Assembly (NCBI RefSeq): GCF_007655255.1
Contig: NZ_VMYE01000019.1
Span: forward strand, 1 to 64,000
Direction: 5' to 3'
Length of the DNA stretch: 64,000 bases
Source: Extensimonas perlucida
GTDB lineage: Bacteria > Pseudomonadota > Gammaproteobacteria > Burkholderiales > Burkholderiaceae_C
The notes under the pieces were generated by a model. The model did not search any database. It was not told the origin of the DNA and saw only the letters and a list, made by a program, of their open reading frames with translations. Made by a program: the position numbers and the translations under genes. This document shows positions 45,779-58,576 of this stretch, in pieces. Position 1 is the first letter of the stretch, and each line of letters starts with the position of its first letter.

Positions 45779-47707
45779 ATGAACGCAGCGCAAACCGCGC
45801 CCGGCCTCGAACAACGCCGTGCCGCGCTCGCGCGGCGCATTCCGCAGTGGACGCGCCTCTCCATAGGCGACTGGTTCGACCGCCTCGCGGCCGAATTTGC
45901 CGAGCGCGAGCACATCTATACGCCCGAGAGAAGCTACAGCTACGCCGAGTCGCGCCAGACCGTCGATCGCCTTGCGAAGAGCCTGATGGCGCTGGGCGTA
46001 CAGCGGCGCGACCATGTCGCCATGCTCTTTCCCACGGTGCCCGAGCTTGCGTTCTTGCAGCTTGCCGTGGCAAAAATAGGCTGCGTGTGCGTGCCGCTCA
46101 ACGAGCGCATGGGCGCGGTCGATCTGGCCTACCAGGTGCGCCAGTCCGACAGCGTGTGCCTGCTCGCGATGGACCACTGCGAAGACCGGCACTACATCGA
46201 CAAAATCCAGCAAATGCTGCCCGAGATGCTAGGAGCCTGTCGGACTTTGGGCGTCGAAAGCGAGAATGCGCCCCAGCGAGGCCAGTTTTTGCCGGATTCG
46301 CCGCCCCATAGCGGGACTATGGGGCAAGAAGACGGTAAAAAATGGGCCGCTGCGGCGCATTCGCAGCCGACGATTCCAAAGTCCGACAGGCTCCTAGGCG
46401 CGCCGGGCGGCTGGCGCGCCGAAGCGTTTCCACGGCTGCACAGCGTGGTCGTGCAGTCGCCGTCGGGCGCGCGCTACGGCGGGGCGCTCGATTGGGAGGC
46501 GTTTTTGCGCCTGGGCGATGGTGTTTCCGACGAGGCGCTGCGCGCGCGTCAGGAGGCCTCGCGCTACCCCGACGAAGTGGCGCTGATCTGCTACACCTCG
46601 GGCACCACGGGCAGCCCCAAGGGCGTGATGGTCACGCACGACATGCTCATGCGCAGTGCCTACAGCGCGGCCTACAGCCAGGGCCTCATCGAGGGCGAGC
46701 GCATCGCAAGCCCGCTGCCGCTGCACCACATGTTCATTTACGTGGAGGGCTTTCTGGCCTTGCTGTTCGTCGGCGGCGCCTACATTCCGCAGGCCTTGTT
46801 CGATGCCGGGGCGTTTTTGCAGCTCTTGGAGCAAAGCCGCGCCACGCGCATCGAGAGCGTGCCTACGATCGCCGTCGCGCTGCTCAACCACCCCGACCTG
46901 CCCCAGCGCAAGCTGTGCCTGCGCGCCATGAAAAACGCCGCCGCGGCCACGCCGCTGTGGGTCTGGGAGGCTTTGCAGCGCGACATGGGCATCACCGAAA
47001 TGGTGACCGGCTGGGGCATGACCGAGACCTCGGCCGCTGCCATGTACACGCCATTTGGCGCCTCGCTCGAAGTCATCACCAACACCGTGGGCCTCGAAAA
47101 GCCGGGCGGCGTCGCGGGACTGGAGGAGTTTGGCGGCAACCTGGTCGAGTGCAAGCTCATAGACCCTTCGACCAAGGAAGACCTGCCGCCCGACGCCCCG
47201 GAGGGCGAGCTCGCCGTGCGCGGCAACATCGTCACGCGCGGCTACTACAAAAAACCCATAGAAACCGGCGAGGCCATAGACAAGGACGGCTGGCTGCGCA
47301 CGGGCGACGTGTTTGCCCGCCGCAGCGACGGCTACTACCTCATCACCGGCCGGGCCAAAGACTTGTACAAAATCGGCGGCGAGCTGGTCGCGCCCAAAGA
47401 AATCGAAGAAATGATAGGCCAGCACGAGGCTGTCAACCAGGTCTATATCTGCGGCGTGCCCGACGAGCGCATGGGCGAGGTCGGCGCGGCCTTCGTGCAG
47501 TTCAAGGCCGGGCGCAGCTGCACCGAAGAAGAGCTCACCACCTTCGTGCAGACGCGCGTGGCGCGCTTCAAGATTCCGAAGTATTGGGTGTTCGTCGAGG
47601 ACTTCCCCATGACGGCCTCGGGCAAGGTGCAGAAATTCCTCCTGCGCCAGCTCGCCTCGGAAAAGTTCGGCCTGCACGAAATCCGCAACCACACGACGTC
47701 GCGATAG
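45779..47707 (+). CDS. AMP-forming acyl-CoA synthetase interrupted in frame by a miniature element
   Basis: 642 residues. ANL motifs: YTSGTTGSPKGVMVTHDML, GWGMTETSAAAMYTPF, GWLRTGDVFARRSDGYYL, GRAKDLYKIGGELVAPKE and TASGKVQKFLLRQ (catalytic Lys). It is a close paralogue of the gene at 49481 except for a 55-residue insert (about residues 152-206) encoded by the inverted-repeat element at 46229-46397. The frame is preserved with no stop, so a full-length protein is predicted. The insert sits before the P-loop in the N-terminal domain, probably on a surface loop. Activity after insertion is unknown. ATG 45779 follows GGAGA. Confidence 0.88.
   Translation: MNAAQTAPGLEQRRAALARRIPQWTRLSIGDWFDRLAAEFAEREHIYTPERSYSYAESRQTVDRLAKSLMALGVQRRDHVAMLFPTVPELAFLQLAVAKIGCVCVPLNERMGAVDLAYQVRQSDSVCLLAMDHCEDRHYIDKIQQMLPEMLGACRTLGVESENAPQRGQFLPDSPPHSGTMGQEDGKKWAAAAHSQPTIPKSDRLLGAPGGWRAEAFPRLHSVVVQSPSGARYGGALDWEAFLRLGDGVSDEALRARQEASRYPDEVALICYTSGTTGSPKGVMVTHDMLMRSAYSAAYSQGLIEGERIASPLPLHHMFIYVEGFLALLFVGGAYIPQALFDAGAFLQLLEQSRATRIESVPTIAVALLNHPDLPQRKLCLRAMKNAAAATPLWVWEALQRDMGITEMVTGWGMTETSAAAMYTPFGASLEVITNTVGLEKPGGVAGLEEFGGNLVECKLIDPSTKEDLPPDAPEGELAVRGNIVTRGYYKKPIETGEAIDKDGWLRTGDVFARRSDGYYLITGRAKDLYKIGGELVAPKEIEEMIGQHEAVNQVYICGVPDERMGEVGAAFVQFKAGRSCTEEELTTFVQTRVARFKIPKYWVFVEDFPMTASGKVQKFLLRQLASEKFGLHEIRNHTTSR
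46229..46397. mobile_element. MITE-like inverted-repeat element inserted in an acyl-CoA synthetase gene
   Basis: Perfect 22-base inverted repeats at 46229-46250 and 46376-46397, one reading CTAGGAGCCTGTCGGACTTT at its outer end. Both ends carry CTAG. Removing 165 bp including one CTAG restores the codons for PEM-L-GAPGGW, matching PEM-Q-GAPGSW in the paralogue at 49481. The element is about 161-163 bp, non-coding by origin, and has a central hairpin CCCCATAG/CTATGGGG. Insertion at CTAG with TA (or CTAG) duplication is typical of IS630/Tc1-type transposition. Confidence 0.9.
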
Positions 47708-47766
47708 CGCAGTCGTGACGCCACACGGGCGTCACTCCAGCAAAACCCTTCAGGAGACAACCCACC

Positions 47767-49374
47767 ATGAATGCACCCACCGCAGACTTTGCCCTGCAAC
47801 TCAACCTCGCGCAGCGCGTCAACGTCGGCGACATGCTCACGCGCAGCGCCGCGCGCGACCCGCACAAGACCGCCCTGGTCGAAGGCGCGCGCCGCATCAG
47901 CTACGAAGAGTTCAACCACTGGGTCAACCGCACGGCGCACGGCCTGCTCGCGCTCGGCTACCGCCAGGGCGATGCGCTCGCGCTGATGTCGGGCAACTGC
48001 ATGGAGTTCCTCGTCACCTACTACGCCTGCGCCAAGATCGGCGTGGTCTGCACGCCGCTGAACCTGTTTTGGCGCCAGGGCGAGCTCAGCTACGTGCTCG
48101 GCCACGCGCAGGTGCGCGGCGTGGTGGCGCAGCAGCGCTGGCTTGGTGAACTGGCGCTGGTGCTCGGCGACCTGCCGGCGATCCGCGACCTGATCGTCAT
48201 CGAAGGCCCCGCGCCCGCCGACCTCGCGCTGCCGCAGCGCGTGCAGGCGCAGTCGCTGGCGCAGCTCGGCGCGGGGCGCGCGCAGACCGATCCCGAAGTG
48301 CTGGTGCAAGACCGCGCGCCACTGTCCTACCTCTACACCAGCGGCACCACTTCGGCGCCCAAGGGCGTGGTCGGCAGCCACCTGGCCATTTACCTCGAAA
48401 CGCTGGGCGTGATCATCGACACCGAGCTCAAGGCCAAGGACAAGGTCGTGGCCATGATGCCCATGTTCCACACGGCGCAGCTCAACGCTTTTTGTACGCC
48501 CGCGATCGCCTCGAACGCCACGCTCTACATCCTCGAAGCCTTCGACCCCGTGGTGCTGCTCGACCTGATAGAGGCCGAGCAGATCAGCATGTTCTTCGGC
48601 CTGCCGATGATGTTCCGCGCGCTGCTCGAAGAGCAGGAGCGCAAGCCGCGCAAAGTCTCCAGCCTGCGGCGCGCCGTGTACGCGATGGCGCCCATGCCCG
48701 ACGACGACCTGCGCCGCCTCATAGACGTGTTCGGCTGCGAGCTCTCGCTGATGTTCGGCCAGACCGAAATGAGCCCGGCCTCGACCTGCTTTCGCCCCGA
48801 GCACCAGCTCTCGCATCCGGGCGCCATCGGCACGGCCGGCATCAACGTGCAGATCGGCATCATGGACGATGCCGGCAACCTGCTGCCACGCGAGCAGCCA
48901 GGCGAGATCGTCTATCGCAGTCCGCACCTGCTGACCGAATACCTGCACGACGAAAAAGCCACGCGCGAAGCCTTTCGCCATGGCTGGTTCCATTCGGGCG
49001 ACGTGGGGCACTTTGGCGCGGACGGCATGCTCTGGTTCGAAGACCGCCACAAGGACGTGATCAAGTCCGGCGGCGAGAACGTCGCCTCGATCGAGGTCGA
49101 AAAAGCGCTCTACGCCGTCGAGCCCAAGCTCGCCGAGGTCGTGGTCGTGGGCCTGCCGCACGAGCGCTGGGGCGAGGCCGTGACCGCCGTGGTCACCGTG
49201 CGCCCGGGCGAGACCATAGACCCCGACGAATTGCTGGCCAAGGTCAAACAAAAGCTCAGCCCCTTCAAATGCCCCAAGGCGGTCGTCGTCGTCGATGCCA
49301 TGCCCAAGACGGCCACGGGCAAGATCCAAAAAAACCAGGTGCGCAAAGACTTCGCGTCGTATTTCAACCGTTAG
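47767..49374 (+). CDS. AMP-forming acyl-CoA synthetase, short CaiC-like form
   Basis: 535 residues: YTSGTTSAPKGVVGSHLAIY (P-loop), LMFGQTEMSPASTCFRPEH (A5), HSGDVGHFGADGMLWFEDR (A7), KDVIKSGGENVASIEVEKAL (A8) and MPKTATGKIQKNQVRKDF (catalytic Lys). It is shorter and clearly different from the two flanking synthetases, resembling carnitine-CoA ligase/FadD3-like enzymes that act on medium or cyclic acids. It may activate a different intermediate of the same pathway. ATG 47767 has CAGGAGA upstream. Confidence 0.9.
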   Translation: MNAPTADFALQLNLAQRVNVGDMLTRSAARDPHKTALVEGARRISYEEFNHWVNRTAHGLLALGYRQGDALALMSGNCMEFLVTYYACAKIGVVCTPLNLFWRQGELSYVLGHAQVRGVVAQQRWLGELALVLGDLPAIRDLIVIEGPAPADLALPQRVQAQSLAQLGAGRAQTDPEVLVQDRAPLSYLYTSGTTSAPKGVVGSHLAIYLETLGVIIDTELKAKDKVVAMMPMFHTAQLNAFCTPAIASNATLYILEAFDPVVLLDLIEAEQISMFFGLPMMFRALLEEQERKPRKVSSLRRAVYAMAPMPDDDLRRLIDVFGCELSLMFGQTEMSPASTCFRPEHQLSHPGAIGTAGINVQIGIMDDAGNLLPREQPGEIVYRSPHLLTEYLHDEKATREAFRHGWFHSGDVGHFGADGMLWFEDRHKDVIKSGGENVASIEVEKALYAVEPKLAEVVVVGLPHERWGEAVTAVVTVRPGETIDPDELLAKVKQKLSPFKCPKAVVVVDAMPKTATGKIQKNQVRKDFASYFNR

Positions 49375-49402
49375 GCGGCGCCGCTGCCCCGTTTTTATAA
49401 GC

Positions 49403-49450
49403 AAAATTGGCCTCTAGCCCTTATGTATCAAGCGCTAGCAGCTATTAAAA
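49403..49450 (+). repeat. Dispersed intergenic repeat, copy 8
   Basis: Best-formed copy: AAAATTGGCCTCTAGC, CCTTATGTATCAAGCGCTAG and CAGCTATTAAAA. It lies between two synthetase genes of the plus-strand arm. Confidence 0.8.
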
Positions 49451-49480
49451 GAGAAGTTTTTTTCGCAAAGGAGCCACTCC

Positions 49481-51250
49481 ATGCAAGCATCCACCGCTGC
49501 CGACATCGCAGCGCAAAGACGCGCCGCGCTGGCGCTGCGCGTCCCAGTCTGGCCGCGCCTGACCATGGGCGACTGGTTCGACCGCCTGGCTGCGCAATAT
49601 GCCGAGCGCGAACACATCTACACGCCTGAAAAAATCTACACCTATGCCGAGTCGCGCCAGATTGCCGATCGGCTCGCGAAAAGCCTGATGGCGCTCGGCG
49701 TGCAGCGGCGCGAGCACGTGGCCATGCTTTTCCCGACGGTGCCCGAGCTCGCGTTTTTGCAGCTTGCGGTGGCCAAGATCGGCTGCGTCAGCGTGCCGCT
49801 CAACGAGCGCATGGGTGCGGTCGATCTGGCCTACCAGGTCAAGCAATCCGACAGCGTGTGCCTGATTGCGATGGACCATTGCGAAGACCGGCACTACATC
49901 GAAAAGCTCCAGCACATGCTGCCCGAGATGCAGGGCGCGCCGGGCAGTTGGCGTGCTGAATCCTTTCCGCGCCTGCGCCACGTGGTCGTGCAGTCGCCGT
50001 CTGGCGCGCGCTACGGCGGCGCTTTGGACTGGGAAAGTTTTCTGCGCCTGGGCGATGGGATTTCGGACGAAGCGCTGGCCGAGCGCCAAAAGGCCTCGCG
50101 CTACCCCGATGAGGTAACGCTGATCTGCTACACCTCGGGCACCACGGGCAGCCCCAAGGGCGTGATGCTGACGCACGACATGCTCATGCGCAGCGCCTAC
50201 GGCACAGCCTGGAGCGAGTGCTATGACGACGCAGAGCGTCTCGCGAGCCCATTGCCGCTGCACCATATTTTTGGCTACAAGATCGGCTTTTTGTCGGTGC
50301 TGTTCGTCGGTGGCGCGTATATCCCGCAGGCCTTGTTCGACCCTGGCAAGTTTTTGGCCTTGCTCGAAGCCAGCAGGGCGACGCGCATCGCCAGCGTGCC
50401 GACCATTGCCGTCGCGCTGCTCAACCATCCCGACCTCAAAAAGTACGACCTCAGCAGCCTGCGCGCCATGATCAATGCGGCTGCGGCCACGCCGCTGTGG
50501 GTCTGGGAAGCGCTGCAGCGCGAATTGGGCATCAAGGAGCTGTTCACCGCCTGGGGCATGACCGAAGTCGCCGGCGCGGCCATGTACACACCCTTTGGCG
50601 CGCCGCTCGAACTCATCAGCACGGCCGTGGGCAAGGACAAGCCCGGTGGCGCCTCGGGCGTGGAAGAGTTCGGCGGGCTGCAGGCGCAGTTCAAGCTCAT
50701 AGACCCCTCGACCAAGGAAGACCTGCCGCCTGACATGCACGAGGGCGAACTCGCTGTGCGCGGCAACATCGTCACGCGCGGCTACTACAAAAAGCCCATG
50801 GAAACCGGCGACGCCATCGACAAGGACGGCTGGCTGCGCACGGGCGACATCTTCCGCCGCCGCGAGGACGGTTATTTCGAAATCACGGGCCGGGCCAAGG
50901 ATTTATACAAAATCGGCGGCGAGCAGGTCGCGCCCAAGGAGGTCGAAGAAATCATTGGCCAGCACGAGGCCATCAACCAGGTCTATACCTGCGGCGTGCC
51001 CGACGAGCGCATGGGCGAGGTCGGCGCGGCTTTCGTGCAATTCAAGAGCGGGAAAACCAGCAGCGAAGAAGAGCTCACGGCCTTCGTGCAAGAGCGCGTG
51101 GCGCGCTTCAAGGTGCCCAAATACTGGATGTTCGTCGAAGAATTCCCCATGACGGCCTCGGGCAAGATCCAAAAATTCATGCTGCGCAAGATCGCCATAG
51201 CGCATTTTGGCCTCGACAACATCGCGGGGCGCGCTGCAGAACGGCGTTGA
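49481..51250 (+). CDS. AMP-forming acyl-CoA synthetase (intact paralogue of the 45779 gene)
   Basis: 589 residues: YTSGTTGSPKGVMLTHDML, AWGMTEVAGAAMYTPF, GWLRTGDIFRRREDGYFE, GRAKDLYKIGGEQVAPKEV and TASGKIQKFMLRKI. It aligns without gaps to the gene at 45779 apart from that gene's 55-residue insert, with long identical stretches, so the two arose by a duplication that now flanks the unrelated synthetase at 47767. It is the last gene of the plus arm; 134 bases later lies the convergent HNH gene. Confidence 0.92.
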   Translation: MQASTAADIAAQRRAALALRVPVWPRLTMGDWFDRLAAQYAEREHIYTPEKIYTYAESRQIADRLAKSLMALGVQRREHVAMLFPTVPELAFLQLAVAKIGCVSVPLNERMGAVDLAYQVKQSDSVCLIAMDHCEDRHYIEKLQHMLPEMQGAPGSWRAESFPRLRHVVVQSPSGARYGGALDWESFLRLGDGISDEALAERQKASRYPDEVTLICYTSGTTGSPKGVMLTHDMLMRSAYGTAWSECYDDAERLASPLPLHHIFGYKIGFLSVLFVGGAYIPQALFDPGKFLALLEASRATRIASVPTIAVALLNHPDLKKYDLSSLRAMINAAAATPLWVWEALQRELGIKELFTAWGMTEVAGAAMYTPFGAPLELISTAVGKDKPGGASGVEEFGGLQAQFKLIDPSTKEDLPPDMHEGELAVRGNIVTRGYYKKPMETGDAIDKDGWLRTGDIFRRREDGYFEITGRAKDLYKIGGEQVAPKEVEEIIGQHEAINQVYTCGVPDERMGEVGAAFVQFKSGKTSSEEELTAFVQERVARFKVPKYWMFVEEFPMTASGKIQKFMLRKIAIAHFGLDNIAGRAAERR

Positions 51251-51363
51251 GTTTCTGCTCCCACCGTCCACCACCATCGATGCCGTAGCAGCTCGCGGCT
51301 GCGGCTGTGGGAAGGCGCGGGTAAGCGTTTGGCTCCCGCAACCATGCGAATCCGGTAAAGGGA

Positions 51364-51380
51364 CCCTGCTTGCAGCAGGG
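51364..51380. terminator. Hairpin between convergent genes
   Basis: CCCTGC / GCAGGG stem with a 5-base loop, 4 bases downstream of the HNH endonuclease stop. No clear T run follows on either strand, so it is a weak or Rho-dependent terminator candidate. Confidence 0.35.
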
Positions 51381-51384
51381 GAGC

Positions 51385-52152
51385 TCAGTCGTTGAGCGGG
51401 GCTGGCAAGGGTTTGTTGTAAACCTTTGCCACATGCCAGCTGAGAAACGGGGCATGCGCGGCTTTCAAGCCACAGACATGTTGCGGGTCCGTGAGCCCCA
51501 GCACGGCGAGCGCCGATGCCGGCAGGCGTGGCGAGGGCTCGACCCTGCCGTCCGGATGTACCGTGATCAGCCCCTGATCGTAGGCGGCATCCAGATGCGC
51601 GGCCAGCAGCAGGCCGTTGTGCACGTCGAGCCGCTCGGCGTCGCTGGCGTCCTTCCACGGCTTGGCGTGGCTGGCGCGCAGCAGCTGCGGCACCTCCAGG
51701 CCGCTGATCGCGCAGCGCCCGCCCCAGTAATCGAACAAGCCCTGCCGGAAAAGCGCCTGCCCGCGCCGCTGGCGCACCAGCGCCTCGGCCTCGGTGGCAT
51801 CGATGTGATCCGTGGCCTGCTGATATTGGGTGAGCAGCGCGTTGGGCAGCGTGCGCTCCAGCACCCGCGCCCGGTGCAGCAGCGTCAACAGTTCGTTGGC
51901 TGAAGCCACCTGCCGTGCACCGGCCGCGCCACCGGGAAGCGACCCGCTCCACGGCGCGCCGATGGGCAACTCCGCCAGCACGTCGCGGCGCGACAGCGCG
52001 GCGATCAGCGTCGCGTCCTGCGCGCGCAACCACAACTTGAGATCGCTGTCGGGCATGGCGAACGCCAGCCAACCGCTCGCCTCGCCCAGCTCGACGACGA
52101 AACCGGCGTCATTGGCGAGCTTGGCCAGGATGATGGGCGAGAGGCCGCTCAT
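51385..52152 (-). CDS. HNH endonuclease
   Basis: 255 residues. The C-terminal half is an HNH_2-type nuclease: YWGGRCAISGLEVPQLLRAS, HAKPWKDASDAERLDVHNGL and LLAAHLDAAYDQGLI, giving the Cys, His, Asn and His of the fold. The N-terminal ~110 residues have no domain I recognise. ATG 52152 overlaps the RNA ligase stop (ATGA), so it is translated with the defence-type operon and is its last gene. Similar HNH proteins serve as stand-alone restriction enzymes or effectors; its target is unknown. Confidence 0.85.
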   Translation of the reverse strand: MSGLSPIILAKLANDAGFVVELGEASGWLAFAMPDSDLKLWLRAQDATLIAALSRRDVLAELPIGAPWSGSLPGGAAGARQVASANELLTLLHRARVLERTLPNALLTQYQQATDHIDATEAEALVRQRRGQALFRQGLFDYWGGRCAISGLEVPQLLRASHAKPWKDASDAERLDVHNGLLLAAHLDAAYDQGLITVHPDGRVEPSPRLPASALAVLGLTDPQHVCGLKAAHAPFLSWHVAKVYNKPLPAPLND

Positions 52153-52838
52153 GCCGGATGCGCCGCCAGCCGGTTGTGTGCCGGCGCGCGGCGGCGCCAG
52201 TGGGTGTCGATCGCCTGGACGAAATCGGCGCGCACCAGCTTGGCTCGCGCCGCACACCAGTCGCCGGCGTCGCGGCGCAGCACGAAGCCTTCGACGTGCG
52301 GCGCGCCGAAGGCCGACGGGGTGCCATCGAGCAGGCGCTTGAGTGCCTCCAGCGTCAGCCGGCCGCGTGCGACTTCGGGCGCCGCAGAAATACCTGCACG
52401 CTGCAATAGGGCGTTACGCCGCTCACGGCTCCAAAATCGCCCGCTGGCGCGGTCATAGATATCGAAGCCGATGAACCAGTCCGGCAGCGCTGTGTAGGGG
52501 ATGCTGTGGGTGAAGGCGCACCATTCGCCGAACAGGACGAGCTCGGGCGTGAGCGCCTCGCGCAGCCCGGCCTCGTGCTGCGCCAGCCAGGCCGCTAGCC
52601 GGGCAAACTGACCGGCATGGGGCTCATACAGATACTGGCCGCGGTTCTGCGCGCGCAAACTGCCATCCGGTGCCAGCGACAGCCCCAGGTTTGCCCCATC
52701 GATCTTTTCCTCGACCACCACCTCGCCGTTCAGCAGCTCCCGCACCTCGGCGGGCGTGAGTACCTTGTCGTCACGCGGTGCGCCCGGGCCGAGCCAGGCA
52801 AGGTGCGGCGTATGGGGGAAGCGGAAGAAGTCGGTCAT
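52149..52838 (-). CDS. RNA ligase family protein
   Basis: 229 residues of the nucleotidyltransferase fold (PF09414-type). Motif I EEKIDGANLG with adenylated Lys45, then LRAQNRGQYL, motif III FGEWCAF, GFDIYD, motif IV EGFVLRR and motif V AKLVRADF. The compact size means a minimal ligase without extra domains. Such ligases seal 3'-OH/5'-phosphate RNA nicks. Placement between a PIN nuclease and an HNH nuclease suggests repair or processing of cleaved RNA. The start is 9 bases after the PIN gene. Confidence 0.87.
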   Translation of the reverse strand: MTDFFRFPHTPHLAWLGPGAPRDDKVLTPAEVRELLNGEVVVEEKIDGANLGLSLAPDGSLRAQNRGQYLYEPHAGQFARLAAWLAQHEAGLREALTPELVLFGEWCAFTHSIPYTALPDWFIGFDIYDRASGRFWSRERRNALLQRAGISAAPEVARGRLTLEALKRLLDGTPSAFGAPHVEGFVLRRDAGDWCAARAKLVRADFVQAIDTHWRRRAPAHNRLAAHPA

Positions 52839-52847
52839 GTCGGTCGC

Positions 52848-53375
52848 TCAACGATGCTGCTTTTCGGCATGTTTTTGGCGTGACCAAGCCTCGATGATCG
52901 GCTCCAACTGCACCTGATGCGCCGCCAAGGCGCTTTCCCAATCGTGCCAATCGGTGTCGCCGGCAAAAGCGATGCAGCCTTCACCGAATAGCTGGTACGC
53001 AGCCAGCGCTGCGGCCACGATTTTTCGGTCAGCGAGATCATGGACGACAGTGGCGAGCGCCGCGGGCAAAACACCATACCCATCGTTGTCGTATTCGATG
53101 TCCACGTCATCTACTGCCGCCGTGCTCCATTTGTGGATAACAACTTGAATGCCGTAATCGTTGAAGCCGAGTTTTCGGGTGTATTCGTCATAAATGTGCC
53201 CTGCAAGATCGAGCACCAGGTGCGACTCGCTTCGCTCGAACGCCGACAACCATTTCCAGACCATTTTGCGTAACTCAGGTTCTGGCGGCGTCGCGTCGAT
53301 ATCCTTGGGGTGCATCGGATCGGCCGCGCTGGCGGCGATCAGCACATTGGTGTCCACCACATAGCGCGCTTTCAT
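52848..53375 (-). CDS. PIN-like nuclease
   Basis: 175 residues. The N-terminal YVVDTNVLIAASAAD gives the first catalytic Asp; an acidic stretch (LDLAGHIYDEYTRKLG) supplies the next; DLADRKIVAAALA and IAFAGDTDWHDW supply the last acids. This layout fits PIN-domain RNases larger than VapC toxins. The start overlaps the AAA ATPase stop by 4 bases (ATGA). Pairing of an ATPase and a PIN nuclease suggests that the ATPase controls the nuclease. Confidence 0.82.
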   Translation of the reverse strand: MKARYVVDTNVLIAASAADPMHPKDIDATPPEPELRKMVWKWLSAFERSESHLVLDLAGHIYDEYTRKLGFNDYGIQVVIHKWSTAAVDDVDIEYDNDGYGVLPAALATVVHDLADRKIVAAALAAYQLFGEGCIAFAGDTDWHDWESALAAHQVQLEPIIEAWSRQKHAEKQHR

Positions 53376-54657
53376 GATGTGATTTTTTTCCGGCGCTCGA
53401 ACATCAGGCGCGCCTGCTCGCGCGTTTCGCCCAAAGCATCACCGAAAAACCCTTCCGGCCAATTGCTCACCCGGCCGAACTCATCGATTTGCAGCGTCCT
53501 CAGCTGGGCCGACTTGCCTGTGCGCTCGACGAAATAGAGCGCCACTTCATCGGTTGACACGGTTTGTTTTGCCACCAGGGTTTGCATGCGCCGGAACAGA
53601 TGTTCCGAGTGGGTTTCCACGACAAACTGCACCCCGCGCTGTTGGCTGATCTCAACGAACATTTCGGCGAGCACCGACTGAGCCAGTGGATGCAGGTGAA
53701 TCTCGGGTTCTTCCAGAATGATCGTGCTGCCTTTGGGTGCAAAGTAGGCCACCACCAGCACCGGCAGCACTTGGGATACCCCAATGCCCACATCACGCAG
53801 ATTGCAGGCTACGCCATCACGGTGAATCACCAATTCATAGCGGTTGGAGCGCCCCTGCTGGCGCACCTCGAGTTTTTCGGCCAATTTCATGCGCGCGAGC
53901 CACTTGGAAACGCCATCCACGACGATGTTCTGTTCCTCGCCCTTCAGTAACGCACTGGCCAGCAGCGCATCGATGGCGGCACGGCCGTCGCTACCCACAT
54001 CACCGGGCTTGGTCTTGTTCCACGGATAGTCACGTTCAGGCTTGCGCCGCAGCGGCCCCAGGTAGCTGATGCCTTCCAGCTCACGGCGGATGGCGAGGCT
54101 CAAGTCCTCGGCCAACTGCCCGTCTTTGTCCAACCTTGCGATGACATCAGCGGACAACGCGATCGAACGCTCGGGCGCGCAATCCCGACCCTTCATACGC
54201 GGCTGCGATTCATTGTCCACCAGGATGGAAAACGCGCCCTTGTCACGGCGCACGGCCAGAAAGCGTCGTGCATCCGTCTGTAGCTTCAGGGTTTGCACGG
54301 TGACACTACCGGATGAGGTCTGACCATAGCTGCATTCGAATGTGCCCTCTTTGATGCGTGTGGAGTCGGCACGTCGAAAGTCGAAAGCCATCGTAAATTG
54401 CCGCGGTGATTCGGCCGCCTGGTTTAGCACGTCGTCAAAGCTGCCGAAGTTGAACAGGTCATTGACCTCATCCCCACCCAGATTCAGATGCACCGTGCGA
54501 TCGGGCGACTGTACGGTCTGCTTGAGCAGCAGCAGGCTCTGGATCAAAGAGGATTTGCCTGACGAATTGGTACCCAGCAGCATGGTCACGGGCTTGAGTG
54601 CTAAGTCGCCAGTATCGCGCCAGGCTTTGAAATTGATGAGTCGCAGGCGGGTAAACA

Positions 54658-54658
<1 letters not shown>
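53372..54658 (-). CDS. OLD-like AAA ATPase
   Basis: 428 residues, ABC/SMC-class ATPase of the AAA_15/AAA_21 type with a DUF3696-like C-terminus. N-terminal TRLRLINFKAWRDTG, Walker A LLGTNSSGKSSLIQSLLLLK, the IGVSQVLPVLVV signature region, Walker B STIILEEPEIHLHP and the switch ETHSEHL. Relatives act as sensor ATPases of antiphage systems (OLD/Gabija, Septu). ATG 54658 overlaps the methyltransferase stop by one base, so the ATPase is coupled to the upstream module. The frame open to 55171 is a shadow of the methyltransferase. Confidence 0.9.
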
Positions 54659-58575
<3,917 letters not shown>

Positions 58576-58576
58576 T

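Noticed and set aside
45779-47707. Synthetase gene as a pseudogene because of the insertion
   Set aside because: The insertion is in frame with no stop and all catalytic motifs downstream are intact, so it is kept as a coding gene.
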